From Sphingomonadales bacterium 39-57-19 (GTDB lineage: Bacteria; Pseudomonadota; Alphaproteobacteria; Sphingomonadales; Sphingomonadaceae), in assembly GCA_002282385.1 (NCBI GenBank), contig NCJG01000002.1, positions 62,001 to 126,000 on the forward strand: a DNA stretch of 64,000 nucleotides. Direction: 5' to 3'. A program made the translations under genes and the position numbers. Under the pieces are notes generated by a model. The model saw nothing but the letters and a program-made list of their open reading frames with translations, searched no databases and had not been told where the DNA came from. Within the stretch, counting starts at the first letter, position 1. Every line of letters begins with the position of its first letter. Positions 53,152-62,317 of this stretch are shown one piece after another.

Positions 53152-54615
53152 TTAACCCAAAATCTCCGCCTGCGCGTAGCCCAAAGCTTCGCCCAATGCC
53201 TGCAAACGGCGCTGGACGCTGTTGGACTGAAGCCGCACGGCGGAGCCGGTTAGGTGCAGGCGTAGCGTTGCGCCGTCGCCGTCAATGCGGCTGTCGGTCA
53301 GCGCGCCGCCGGTGCCGCCGTCAAGCCGGTGCGCCAGACGGATGGCGAGGCCCCAGATCACCGCTTGCGCGAGCGCGCCGGGTGTGGCCAATGCCGTGAG
53401 CATTTCGGGCAAGGTCCGCTTTCCGGCATGCACCGTCCACAGCGCCGCGGCTATCACCGCGCGGTCGCTTGCGTTCACGCCGGGCCAGCTGCCGTCCAGT
53501 GCCAAATCGAGCGCGTGGTCTGCGCGATATTCCGGATTTGCGTTCCACACGCTGTCGGACAGCAAACAGGCCGCCTGGCAGAGCCGCGCATCATTGGGGC
53601 TTTGTCCGGCGAACACAGGCGCAATCCATTGTGCCAACGCGTCCCCATGAAATGGAAACTGGCCCAGCCGTTCGCCTTCAAAACGCGCGGCGGCGATCAG
53701 CGGGTCGTCTTGGCGCTCGGCGGGGGTCAGCTGTTCAAACAACAATCCCTCACGCAGGCCATAGATGCTGGTGACAAGCTTGCTTGGTTTCAGCAGACCC
53801 GAAATGCCAGCGAGCAACGCATTCGCCCCCGGCAGCGCAGAAATACGGCCTGTGGCAACGACATTGGAGCGGGCTAAGGCGTCTTTGTCGTTCACCATCG
53901 CCATCATCATGTCGGGCGCGTCGGCGGGCATTTCATAATTGGACAGGATGGTCAGCGGGTATCCGGTCTGGTGCATGTGCAGCCGTGCGAATGTCCGCCA
54001 CGATCCGCCGATCATATAAAATGGCAGACCGGTTTCGATGGGGAAACCCGCTTTACCCACCGCTTTGGCAATATCATCGCGCAGCATCTGGCTAATCTGC
54101 TTGGTCGTTTTGCCCTTCAATATATCATGCCGCAATGTGCCCAGCGGCAGGGACAAGCGCGTGCCCAGTTTGCCGTCGGCTATGCGAATAAGCTCAAGGC
54201 TGCCACCGCCAAGATCGCCGACATAGCCATTGGCATGTGGGTTATCGCTTAATATGCCGAACCCGGCCGCGGTTGCCTCCGCATCGCCATCCAGCACATC
54301 GACGTGAATGCCCAGCGCCGCTGCCTTTTCGACCAGCTCAGCGCCATTTTTGGCTTCGCGTGTCGCGGCGGTGGCGACCACGCGCATCGTGTCGACCTTC
54401 ATCGCCTTTGCCAGCGTTTCAAAGCGCGCCAAGGCGGCCAACGCCTTTTTCATCGTGGCTTTATCGATAACGCCATCGCCCGCGAGGCAGGCGCCAAGTT
54501 TTACACGGCTTTTTTCATTGTAAATCGGCAGCGGCGCGCGTGGCAGCCCTGCATAAACGACCAGTCGTACTGTGTTGGAGCCAATATCAATGACGGCCTG
54601 ACGCACCGCCTTCAT
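53152..54615 (-). CDS. ppx: Exopolyphosphatase / Ppx-GppA family phosphatase
   Basis: A 487-aa protein. The actin-like N-terminal domain starts with AVIDIGSNTVRLVVY, then VDTMRVVATAATREAKNG and the phosphate-2 loop GYVGDLGGGSLELIRI, followed by an HD-like C-terminal region (about 330-487). It hydrolyses polyphosphate or pppGpp. Its ATG overlaps the ppk1 stop by 4 bases, so synthesis and degradation of polyphosphate are co-expressed. Confidence 0.94.
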   Translation of the reverse strand: MKAVRQAVIDIGSNTVRLVVYAGLPRAPLPIYNEKSRVKLGACLAGDGVIDKATMKKALAALARFETLAKAMKVDTMRVVATAATREAKNGAELVEKAAALGIHVDVLDGDAEATAAGFGILSDNPHANGYVGDLGGGSLELIRIADGKLGTRLSLPLGTLRHDILKGKTTKQISQMLRDDIAKAVGKAGFPIETGLPFYMIGGSWRTFARLHMHQTGYPLTILSNYEMPADAPDMMMAMVNDKDALARSNVVATGRISALPGANALLAGISGLLKPSKLVTSIYGLREGLLFEQLTPAERQDDPLIAAARFEGERLGQFPFHGDALAQWIAPVFAGQSPNDARLCQAACLLSDSVWNANPEYRADHALDLALDGSWPGVNASDRAVIAAALWTVHAGKRTLPEMLTALATPGALAQAVIWGLAIRLAHRLDGGTGGALTDSRIDGDGATLRLHLTGSAVRLQSNSVQRRLQALGEALGYAQAEILG

Positions 54616-56726
54616 CGTTGTCGGATGAGGCGCAGCGTTGGAACCTTCTTGTCATCTGCAAGCGCGCCTCCGCGTCCGGATAATGACGCGTTGGTCATGA
54701 AATAATGGTGCAAATTGAAAGGCATTGTTCCTGCTTTGACTCGCTCATATCGGCCGTCTGACCGCAGCATCCAGCTTTGCTGGTTGTCGAGCAGGTTTGC
54801 AACCATAACCTGATCCAGAATCTGGTCATGCACCGTCGGATTTTCGATCGGCAGCATATATTCGACACGGCGGTCGAAATTGCGCGACATCCAGTCCGCC
54901 GACGACATAAACACTTTGGCGTCGGGATTGGGAAGGTCCGCGCCATTGCCCATCGCCCAAATGCGGCTGTGCTCGAGGAAACGGCCAACGACGGACTTTA
55001 CGCGGATGCGCGACGACATGCCCTTTACCCCGGGGCGCAGGCAGCAAATGCCGCGCACGATCAGGTCAATCTCCACGCCCGCTTCGCTGGCTTCGTACAA
55101 TTTGTCGATCACGGCCTTGTCGACCAACGAGTTCAGCTTTGCCCAGACAGCGCCCGACCGCCCCGCCGCAACATGTGCGATTTCATCATCAATCAGCGAC
55201 ATGATTTTTTCGCGCAGGCCAAGGGGGCTCATCGTCAAAAGCTTGAGCTCGGTCGGCGGGATATAGCCGGTGATATAGTTGAAAATCTGCCCCGCATCAT
55301 GCCCGACGCGCGGGTCGGCGGTGAAGAAACTGATGTCGGTATAGACCTTCGCCGTGATGGGGTGATAATTGCCGGTGCCCAAGTGGCAATAGGTCCGGAA
55401 ACCGTCCGCCTCACGCCGCACGACGAGCGAAATTTTGGCGTGGGTTTTCATGTCGACAAAGCCGTAGACGACTTGGACGCCCGAATTTTCCAGCTGCGAC
55501 GCCCAGTGCAAATTCTGCTCTTCGTCAAACCGCGCCTTCAGCTCGACAATGGCGGTGACGGATTTGCCCGCATCGGCAGCTTCACACAAAGCGCGAATGA
55601 CCGCGGACTGCTTGCCTGCGCGGTATAATGTTTGCTTGATCGCAACGACATCCGGATCAACCGCCGCTTGCTGCAAAAATGCGAGCACCGCGTCAAAGCT
55701 TTCATAGGGGTGGTGGACGACGATGTCTTTTTGGCGGATCGCGGCAAAGCAGTCACCATCATGTTCCAAAATACGTTCGGGAAAGCGCGGCGAATATGGC
55801 GGGAATTTCAACGTTGGCCGGTCTTCGTCCACCAATTGCCCAAGGTCGCCGATCCCTAAGAAACCGACGGTTTCAACGACGATGGATGCGCCAGCGCCAA
55901 GCTCTGATCGGATTAAGGTCGCCAATTCCGCGGGCAGCCCTTTTTCCAGCTTAAGCCGGATAATCCGGCCACGACGGCGGCGTTTGATGGCGCTGCGGAA
56001 ATAGCGCACAAGATCTTCGGCCTCTTCCTCCACCTCAATATCGCTATCACGGATAACGCGGAAGGCACCGGCCGCGACAAGCAGATAATCCGGAAACATT
56101 TGCCCGACGAAATGCTTAATCAACGCCTCGATCGTCACAAAGCGCGTGCCGGGGCCCGGCAATCGGATGAAGCGCGCCAACGATTGTGGGATCATCACCA
56201 ACTGGCGCACGACTTCGCCATCGTTTTTCCGGCGCATATCGAAAATCAGGCTGATACCCTGATTGGGGATGAACGGAAACGGGTGGGCGGGATCAAGCGC
56301 TTGCGGGGTTAGAACCGGAAGAATCTGCTCCTGAAAATATGTGCCGACCGCAGATTGAAGACTTTTGCCAAGGGCGGATGGTTCAACGACCTTAATGCCC
56401 TCTGCCGATAGCTCGCGCATCAATTTGCGCCACAGCTTTTGCTGCTGGATCATGAGGCGGTCCGCCGCGGCAACGGTTGCGGTCAGTTGCTCAGACGGCG
56501 TGCGGCCGTCGATCGACAGTTCTTCAATTTTCCGTTGCTGTTGACCGCGCAATCCAGCGACGCGGACCATGAAGAATTCGTCAAGGTTCGTGCCGGAAAT
56601 AGACAGAAAGCGAAGCCGCTCAAGCAGAGGGTGGGCAGGATTGGCCGCTTCTTCCAGCACGCGTTCGTTGAATTTTAGCCAGGATAATTCGCGGTTAAAA
56701 TAGCGGGCATCAGCAGGCGTTTTCAT
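54612..56726 (-). CDS. ppk1: Polyphosphate kinase 1
   Basis: A 704-aa enzyme starting at 56726 (MKTPADARYFNRELSWLKFNERVLEEA); an in-frame ATG at 56762 would add 12 residues. The phospholipase D-like catalytic region has YGFVDMKTHAKISLVVRRE with the phosphoacceptor histidine, HLGTGNYHP, and RVKSVVGRFLEHSRIWAMGNG with a second conserved histidine. It polymerises phosphate from ATP. Coupled to ppx downstream. Confidence 0.96.
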   Translation of the reverse strand: MKTPADARYFNRELSWLKFNERVLEEAANPAHPLLERLRFLSISGTNLDEFFMVRVAGLRGQQQRKIEELSIDGRTPSEQLTATVAAADRLMIQQQKLWRKLMRELSAEGIKVVEPSALGKSLQSAVGTYFQEQILPVLTPQALDPAHPFPFIPNQGISLIFDMRRKNDGEVVRQLVMIPQSLARFIRLPGPGTRFVTIEALIKHFVGQMFPDYLLVAAGAFRVIRDSDIEVEEEAEDLVRYFRSAIKRRRRGRIIRLKLEKGLPAELATLIRSELGAGASIVVETVGFLGIGDLGQLVDEDRPTLKFPPYSPRFPERILEHDGDCFAAIRQKDIVVHHPYESFDAVLAFLQQAAVDPDVVAIKQTLYRAGKQSAVIRALCEAADAGKSVTAIVELKARFDEEQNLHWASQLENSGVQVVYGFVDMKTHAKISLVVRREADGFRTYCHLGTGNYHPITAKVYTDISFFTADPRVGHDAGQIFNYITGYIPPTELKLLTMSPLGLREKIMSLIDDEIAHVAAGRSGAVWAKLNSLVDKAVIDKLYEASEAGVEIDLIVRGICCLRPGVKGMSSRIRVKSVVGRFLEHSRIWAMGNGADLPNPDAKVFMSSADWMSRNFDRRVEYMLPIENPTVHDQILDQVMVANLLDNQQSWMLRSDGRYERVKAGTMPFNLHHYFMTNASLSGRGGALADDKKVPTLRLIRQR

Positions 56727-57029
56727 GTGCTTCACTTTGCTTGAACCGGGCGCGGGCTTCACGAAAAAATATCCTTTTTAATTGGCTCATGCGGCGTGCC
56801 ACGAAAACATTACATATTTGCGGCAAGCATTTCGCGACGTGCAACAGCATTGCCGCCGAAACATCATCGTCCATATACCGGCGAGGCACAACCCCCGCCA
56901 ACTGCTTCGCTAACCTGAACCGCATATTTGGGGAAAAATATATGCAGATGCGGGTGTGATTTGCCGGTGGGCTTTTGGGTAGGCAAAACACTAGGTTGCA
57001 ATAGTCGTCTGTCGGGCTAATTGCCGTGC
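56727..57029. promoter_or_regulatory. Divergent region between ppk1 and a hotdog gene
   Basis: About 300 bases with no convincing gene. Frames on both strands (up to 115 codons on the minus strand) have no recognisable domain or ribosome site. Promoters for ppk1 and for the thioesterase must lie here; none was identified. Confidence 0.35.
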
Positions 57030-57467
57030 ATGGCAAAAATCTGGTTTGACGACGCACTTGATCTCAATTCGCTCACTGAAAATGGTGGCGATTGCATGCC
57101 CGGCTATGTGGGCATTCGGTTCATCGATTATGGCGACGACTGGATCAAGGCCAGCATGCCCGTCAATGAACGCACCAAGCAACCTTATGGCCGGCTGCAT
57201 GGCGGCGCGTCTGTTGTGCTGGCCGAAACGGTCGGATCGGTCGGCGCGGCGATGACTGTGGACCGCAGCAAATTTGCGACCGTGGGCATGGAAATCAACG
57301 CGAACCATATTCGTCCCGCAAAGGACGGTCTGGTTTTTGCAACGGGAAAAGCCGAATCCATCGGCCGGACAACACAAATCTGGTCCATCCGTATTGAGGA
57401 CGAGGCCGGAAAGCTGGTGTGCATTTCCCGGATTACGATGGCCGTCATTTCCACCGAACGCGCCTAA
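57030..57467 (+). CDS. PaaI-type hotdog thioesterase
   Basis: A 145-aa hotdog protein from ATG 57030 (TTG 57021 is a less likely start). PYGRLHGGASVVLAETVGSVGA carries the HGG and downstream acidic residue of PaaI-like thioesterases. In this position, close to tyrosine catabolism genes, it may hydrolyse an aromatic acyl-CoA, which is inference from context. Confidence 0.88.
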   Translation: MAKIWFDDALDLNSLTENGGDCMPGYVGIRFIDYGDDWIKASMPVNERTKQPYGRLHGGASVVLAETVGSVGAAMTVDRSKFATVGMEINANHIRPAKDGLVFATGKAESIGRTTQIWSIRIEDEAGKLVCISRITMAVISTERA

Positions 57468-57545
57468 AATATTGCGTTTCGGGGCGTTAACGTCCACGGG
57501 TAAAAGATAGATGACACCGTTAGACAGAATTTGGGGTGCAGGCGA

Positions 57546-58781
57546 ATGTCGCTTCGATATGTAAGAGAATTTAAGGGCTTTGCCGGGGTCAGGATTGAAG
57601 CGGATGATATCGGTTCCGCCGATGAACCCTCGATCGTCCTGCTGCACGGCTTTGGGCAAACGCGTAAGGTCTGGGAAGATGTCGCCGTTGGCTTGGAACA
57701 GGCTGGACGGCATGTCATCAATGTTGACCTGCGCGGCCATGGCGGCAGCGATTGGCCGTCCGATGGCCGTTATGACATCGACGCCTTTGTAGACGATTTG
57801 CGCGCGGTTCTGGGGCAGATGCGGACGCGACCTGTGGTGGTGGCGGCAACGCACAGCGCATGGATCGCAACGATGGCGCTTGCCGAGGATGCCGCGATGT
57901 TGGCTTCGGGCCTGATCCTTCTCGACCCGCCTGCGCATACCGATGCCCAAGCGGTAAAGGTTTCGGCCGAGAAACTGTCTGCGGCCTTGGGGCAGGAGCT
58001 TGCCCCATCCGAATATGACAGCAAAATTTTTGCGTCATTCGGCACTGACGGTGTGGATGCCCGGCTCGCGCAAGCCGCGCCGCAGATCAACATTCCCGTA
58101 TTGGTCGTGCGCGGCGCACTTGGCGCGTCGGACGGCATTGACCCGCAAACGGGGTTTGCCGCCACTTTTCCCAATGTCGAAGCGATTGATGTCGACGGTG
58201 GCGGGCTGCTGATCGTGGCGGAACGAACCGAAGCGTTCAACGGCTTGCTGATTGATTTTCTGGAGCGCAAGCAACCGCGCTTCATTCCCGAATATCGCTC
58301 GGGTTCCGATGCGCGCACCCTTCGCGATGCAATGGGCTGCTTTGCAACGGGCGTGACCATCATCACCGCCCATGCGCCCGACGGACGGCCCGTTGGCCTG
58401 ACGGCGAACAGCTTTACCAGCGTGTCGCTCGACCCCCCGTTGCTGCTGGTGTGCATCGCCAACAATTCGGGCAGTGCAGAGGTGTTGCGCGGGATTGACG
58501 ATTTCGCGGTCAACGTGCTGCAGATTGGCCAGCAACCGGTGTCCAACCTGTTCGCGGGAAAAAGCGAAGATCGGTTCTCCGGAACGCGGTGGGAAGTCGG
58601 CGAATATGGCGCGCCTATTTTGCCCAGCTCGCTCGGTATCTTTGAATGCAAACGGCATACATTGCACGAGGCGGGGGACCATTTCATCCTCGTCGGGCGC
58701 GTCGAAAAAGCCAGCTTTGAACCGCGCCGCGATCCTTTATTATATTTCCGCGGTAAATACCGGCGTCTGCACTTCACATAA
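57546..58781 (+). CDS. Fusion of a degenerate alpha/beta hydrolase with a flavin reductase
   Basis: A 411-aa protein from ATG 57546. Residues about 1-245 are an alpha/beta hydrolase fold (SIVLLHGFGQTRKVWEDV, INVDLRGHGGSDWP). The nucleophile elbow reads ATHSAW (Ser104) instead of G-x-S-x-G, and the place of the catalytic histidine near 218-221 is GGG. Residues about 255-410 are an HpaC-type flavin reductase (DAMGCFATGVTIIT, GLTANSFTSVSLDPPLLLVCI, HFILVGRVE, LLYFRGKYRRL), which reduces FMN or FAD with NAD(P)H for a monooxygenase. It lies 77 bases upstream of hppD. Confidence 0.88.
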   Translation: MSLRYVREFKGFAGVRIEADDIGSADEPSIVLLHGFGQTRKVWEDVAVGLEQAGRHVINVDLRGHGGSDWPSDGRYDIDAFVDDLRAVLGQMRTRPVVVAATHSAWIATMALAEDAAMLASGLILLDPPAHTDAQAVKVSAEKLSAALGQELAPSEYDSKIFASFGTDGVDARLAQAAPQINIPVLVVRGALGASDGIDPQTGFAATFPNVEAIDVDGGGLLIVAERTEAFNGLLIDFLERKQPRFIPEYRSGSDARTLRDAMGCFATGVTIITAHAPDGRPVGLTANSFTSVSLDPPLLLVCIANNSGSAEVLRGIDDFAVNVLQIGQQPVSNLFAGKSEDRFSGTRWEVGEYGAPILPSSLGIFECKRHTLHEAGDHFILVGRVEKASFEPRRDPLLYFRGKYRRLHFT

Positions 58782-58817
58782 CACCTGCTCGCATTGACTC
58801 GTGAGGAGTGATGCCGT

Positions 58818-58843
58818 AAACTGGTTTCAAATGTAACCAGTTT
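58818..58843. promoter_or_regulatory. Inverted repeat upstream of hppD
   Basis: AAACTGGTT (58818-58826) and AACCAGTTT (58835-58843) are perfect arms with an 8-base spacer, ending 15 bases before the hppD ATG. The core GTTTCAAATGTAAC (58824-58837) is nearly the palindrome before kynA at 9233-9246. It is placed to repress hppD by blocking transcription or the AGGAG site. Confidence 0.6.
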
Positions 58844-58858
58844 CGCAGGAGCAGTAGC

Positions 58859-59947
58859 ATGGCCGATTTGTTCGAAAATCCGTTGGGTCTCGATGGGTTC
58901 GAATTCATCGAATTTTCCGCGCCGGAAAAAGGCCTGCTGGAACCCGTTTTCGAACGCATGGGTTTTGCGCGCATTGCCCGGCACCGGTCGAAAGACGTCG
59001 ACCTATGGCGTCAGGGTGAAATCAACCTGATCGCCAATTATGAACCCAAAAGCCCGGCGGCCTATTTTGCGGCGGAGCATGGGCCGTCGGCGTGCGGTAT
59101 GGCCTTTCGCGTGAAAAATGCGCGGGTCGCCTATGACGAAGCGATTGCCCGCGGCGCTGAGCCCGTTGAGACACGGACCGGCCCAATGGAGCTTCGGCTG
59201 CCCGCCATTCGCGGCATTGGCGGGGCGATGATTTACCTCGTTGATCGCTATGGTGACGCGCTGTCGATTTACGATATCGATTTTGATTATCTGCCTGGTG
59301 TGGATCGCAACCCTATAGGCGCTGGCTTCAAGATTATCGATCACCTGACGCACAATGTCTATGGCGGACGCATGGCCCATTGGGGCAGCTTTTATGAGCG
59401 CGTCTTCAATTTCCGCGAAATCCGTTATTTCGATATTAAGGGCGAATATACCGGCCTCACCAGCCGCGCGATGACGGCGCCCGATGGCAAAATCCGCATT
59501 CCGTTGAACGAAGAAGGCAAAGCAGGCGGCGGGCAGATTGAGGAATATCTGCGCGCATATAATGGCGAAGGCATTCAACATATCGCCTTTTCCTGTGATG
59601 ACCTGCCGGCGTGCTGGGACCGGTTGAAGGCGCTGGGCACGCCATTCGCCCCGCCACCGCCCAAGGCCTATTATGATATGCTGGAGGAGCGCTTGCCCGG
59701 CCATGGCGAACCAGTCGATGAACTGCAGGCACGCGGTATCTTGCTCGATGGTTCCACCGAAGATGGTGACCCGCGTCTGTTGCTGCAGATATTTTCGCAG
59801 ACGATGATTGGGCCGGTGTTCTTCGAATTTATCCAACGCAAGAAAGACGAAGGCTTTGGCGAAGGTAACTTCACAGCCTTGTTCAAAAGCATTGAACGCG
59901 ACCAGATTGAACGCGGCGCGCTGACGGTACAAGAGGCCGCATTATGA
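58859..59947 (+). CDS. hppD: 4-hydroxyphenylpyruvate dioxygenase
   Basis: A 362-aa non-haem iron enzyme that converts 4-hydroxyphenylpyruvate to homogentisate in tyrosine breakdown. The three iron ligands are recognisable: His in [14 protein letters not shown], His in [11 protein letters not shown] and Glu in [11 protein letters not shown]; the C-terminal gate [18 protein letters not shown] is present. AGGAG precedes the ATG. The stop overlaps the VOC gene start by 4 bases. Confidence 0.97.
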   Translation: MADLFENPLGLDGFEFIEFSAPEKGLLEPVFERMGFARIARHRSKDVDLWRQGEINLIANYEPKSPAAYFAAEHGPSACGMAFRVKNARVAYDEAIARGAEPVETRTGPMELRLPAIRGIGGAMIYLVDRYGDALSIYDIDFDYLPGVDRNPIGAGFKIIDHLTHNVYGGRMAHWGSFYERVFNFREIRYFDIKGEYTGLTSRAMTAPDGKIRIPLNEEGKAGGGQIEEYLRAYNGEGIQHIAFSCDDLPACWDRLKALGTPFAPPPPKAYYDMLEERLPGHGEPVDELQARGILLDGSTEDGDPRLLLQIFSQTMIGPVFFEFIQRKKDEGFGEGNFTALFKSIERDQIERGALTVQEAAL

Positions 59948-60495
59948 CCGCGCCAATCGCGCTTAGCCGCATTCACCATGTGGCCTATCGGTGCAAGGAT
60001 GCAAAGGCCACGGCGGACTGGTATGTGCATGTCTTGGGCATGGAATTCACCACCGCCTTTGCCGAAGATCATGTTCCGTCCACGGGGGAATATGACCCCT
60101 ATATGCACATCTTCCTCGATTGCGGCGGCGGCAATATCATTGCCTTTTTCGAACTGCCGAACCAACCCGACATGGGCAAAGACCCCAACACCCCCGCATG
60201 GGTCCAGCATATCGCGTTCGAAGTCAGCGACCTCGACGCCCTGCTTGCCGCAAAAGCGCATATCGAGGCGCAGGGCATTGATGTGGTCGGGCCGACATTT
60301 CACGGGATTTTCCGGTCGATCTATTTCTTTGATCCCAACGGCCACCGGCTGGAGCTTGCGTGCAACATCGGCACGCCCGAACAATATGCCGAATTAAAAC
60401 GCGTCGCGCCGTTGATGCTTGCAGAATGGAGCGAAACCAAAAAAGCCCCACGCCATGCCGACTGGCTGCACGTTGATCCGGACACGCACGTTTAG
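59944..60495 (+). CDS. VOC (glyoxalase fold) family protein
   Basis: A 183-aa protein with two half-modules: [26 protein letters not shown] and [28 protein letters not shown], ending in GHRLELACN. Histidine and glutamate metal ligands are in place. It is translationally coupled to hppD, so a step in homogentisate or a related pathway is likely, but the reaction is unknown. Confidence 0.88.
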   Translation: MTAPIALSRIHHVAYRCKDAKATADWYVHVLGMEFTTAFAEDHVPSTGEYDPYMHIFLDCGGGNIIAFFELPNQPDMGKDPNTPAWVQHIAFEVSDLDALLAAKAHIEAQGIDVVGPTFHGIFRSIYFFDPNGHRLELACNIGTPEQYAELKRVAPLMLAEWSETKKAPRHADWLHVDPDTHV

Positions 60496-60713
60496 GCGTT
60501 AAGCGCCCGCGCAATCGGACGGTGCGTCCCCAAATATGCCTCCCGCAGCAAGCGGCTCCACCTTGCGCGGTTGATTAACGCAGTTCCAAAAGAAGTTCGT
60601 TCGCAATCGCGCCGCCGGTGTGGAACATTCAGCCTGCCCGCGCCTTTTACCTGTAAGAGTTTGATCAGGTAATGGCATCATGATAGCCTTCACCAATATT
60701 CTGAAAGTTGGCT
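60496..60713. other. Gap between the VOC and SOUL genes
   Basis: About 218 bases with no supported gene. An open minus-strand frame (60499-60696) has no recognisable feature. Confidence 0.35.
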
Positions 60714-61349
60714 ATGATGCGTAAAAGATGGATTTTGTTGGCTGCTGCGGGGCTTGTCAGTGTTGGTGCGATCACTTGGAGTGCTATGGCAAGTAATGTC
60801 GAAACGCCTGATTATGCGGTTTCCAGTAAAAGCGGCAACCTAGAGATCCGCGAATATGGCCCAACAATTGTTGCAGAAGCAACGGTCGAAGGGGATCGGG
60901 ATACAGCGATACAGCGCGGATTCTGCATTATTGCGGATTATATTTTTGGCAACAATCTATCGTCGACAAAAGTCGCGATGACTGCACCCGTGATGCAGCA
61001 GCCCAGCGAAAAGATCGCGATGACCGCACCCGTCATTCAGCAAGCTTCAGGCAAAGCGTGGAATGTGCGTTTTGTGATGCCTTCAGAATATACGATGGAA
61101 ACGCTGCCGAAGCCGGTCAATCCCAAAGTCGCGTTGATTGAAGTGCCAGCGACGCGATTTGCGGTGATCCGCTTTTCGGGTTTCGCGGGTCAGGGTTCAC
61201 TTGACGCGCACGAAGCTGAACTAAGGGTATTCATGGCGGAGCGGGGCCTAACTGCCACCAGTGCGCCCCAATACGCATTTTACAATGCGCCTTGGACACT
61301 TCCGTTCATGCGCCGGAATGAGGTTATGATCGAAGTCACCGGCAAATGA
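60714..61349 (+). CDS. SOUL family haem-binding protein
   Basis: About 211 aa; ATG 60714 or 60717 may be used. A signal or anchor segment (WILLAAAGLVSVGAITWSAMA) precedes the SOUL domain: YAVSSKSGNLEIREYGPTIVAEATVEG, SSTKVAMTAPVMQQ, RFVMPSEYTMETLPKP, YNAPWTLPFMRRNEVMIEV. SOUL proteins bind haem or tetrapyrroles. An imperfect repeat KVAMTAPVMQQ/KIAMTAPVIQQ is visible (about residues 83-105). Confidence 0.92.
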   Translation: MMRKRWILLAAAGLVSVGAITWSAMASNVETPDYAVSSKSGNLEIREYGPTIVAEATVEGDRDTAIQRGFCIIADYIFGNNLSSTKVAMTAPVMQQPSEKIAMTAPVIQQASGKAWNVRFVMPSEYTMETLPKPVNPKVALIEVPATRFAVIRFSGFAGQGSLDAHEAELRVFMAERGLTATSAPQYAFYNAPWTLPFMRRNEVMIEVTGK

Positions 61350-61550
61350 AGATAGCCGATATATCTGAATGAAGGGCATGGTGCAGCCGCGAGGGGCCGA
61401 GCTTAAGGCCGGTTAACTTACGCAGGCATCAGCCCCAAATGTTCGCACGATGGACAACCCATGGGATTACGCCACCCGCTTTAATCAGGCGCACATTGTT
61501 TAAAGATAAGTGAAAATATTATTATTAATCTGTTGCTTACAAGCAATATA
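61350..61550. other. Gap between the SOUL gene and tRNA-Leu
   Basis: Two hundred bases with no supported gene. The part near 61500-61530 is AT-rich, as expected beyond the 3' end of the minus-strand tRNA. Confidence 0.35.
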
Positions 61551-61637
61551 TGGTGCCCGGAAGAGGACTCGAACCTCCACGCCGTTGCCAGCGCCAGCAC
61601 CTGAAGCTGGTGCGTCTACCAATTCCGCCATCCGGGC
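61551..61637 (-). tRNA. tRNA-Leu (CAG anticodon)
   Basis: A class II tRNA with long variable arm (CGCTGGCAACGGCG region). Acceptor arms GCCCGGA/TCCGGGC, anticodon stem CCAGC/GCTGG with loop TTCAGGT and anticodon CAG (reads CTG), T-arm GGTTCGAGTCC, encoded CCA (61551-61553). Confidence 0.97.
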
Positions 61638-61721
61638 ACAGGGTAGGGGGCGCGCTTAGCGGTATTTGAAGGGCTGTGTCAATGCAAAGGCGGGGGGGAC
61701 GGCATAATATTTGCGGGCACA

Positions 61722-61844
61722 ATGCGGCTGCATTTGCCGAATGCGTCGTGGCGGAAAGAAGCTTGGCACTTTCCGGATAGCGCACCGGCAAAATATCTGA
61801 CAATTAACGGGCGTGATAAAAAGGCTGCAGAGGGTAGGTCATGA
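61722..61844 (+). CDS. Possible 40-codon frame before the GlcG-like gene
   Basis: A frame from ATG 61722 whose TGA overlaps the ATG at 61841. The composition (RLHLPNASWRKEAWHFPD at residues 2-19) is protein-like, and the frame has no stop further left almost to the tRNA. There is no ribosome site at the ATG and the opposite strand is also open, so this is tentative. Confidence 0.22.
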   Translation: MRLHLPNASWRKEAWHFPDSAPAKYLTINGRDKKAAEGRS

Positions 61845-62317
61845 TGAAACGGATGTTTTTGGGTGCGGTGACGGCGCTTGCTTTGACCACCGCTGCAGGC
61901 GCGCAACAGTCGCCATTGCCTTATGGTAACCCAGTCACCCTTGCGCAGGCAAAAACGATTGTCGCCGCCGCCGAACAGTCCGCACGGTCGCGCAATTTCA
62001 CTATGGCCTTCGCCATCGTCGAACCAAGCGGTGAGCTTGTGCTGTTCCACAAGATGGACGGCACACAATATGGGTCCGATCTGGTCGCCCGCGAAAAGGC
62101 GCGCACCGCGGCGCGCTTCAAGCGGAGCACGAAGGCGTTTTTCGATTCCATCGCCGGCGGACGCAACGCCGTGCTGAGCCTGCCGGGTGTGGTTGCCATT
62201 GAAGGCGGCACGCCGATTGTCATCAATGGCCAAATCGTCGGCGCGATTGGCGTCAGCGGCGGAAGTTCCGAGCAGGATGGCGAAGTCGCCGCTGCGGCTT
62301 TGATCGGGTTGGAATAA
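61841..62317 (+). CDS. GlcG/HbpS family haem-degrading-like protein
   Basis: A 158-aa protein with a signal peptide (MFLGAVTALALTTAAGA). The GlcG/HbpS domain has LAQAKTIVAAAEQSARSRNFTMAFAIVEPSGELVLFHKMDG and the C-terminal GVVAIEGGTPIVINGQIVGAIGVSGGSSEQDGEVAAAAL. Members bind haem or cobalamin, or have unknown roles. Probably periplasmic. Confidence 0.92.
   Translation: MMKRMFLGAVTALALTTAAGAQQSPLPYGNPVTLAQAKTIVAAAEQSARSRNFTMAFAIVEPSGELVLFHKMDGTQYGSDLVAREKARTAARFKRSTKAFFDSIAGGRNAVLSLPGVVAIEGGTPIVINGQIVGAIGVSGGSSEQDGEVAAAALIGLE

Noticed and set aside
53004..53399. Plus-strand frame of 131 codons opposite ppx
   Set aside because: Antisense to the conserved C-terminus of ppx and starts inside the REP-like relic.
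56710..57057. 115-codon minus-strand frame upstream of ppk1
   Set aside because: Overlaps both the ppk1 start and the thioesterase start, has no domain and no ribosome site.
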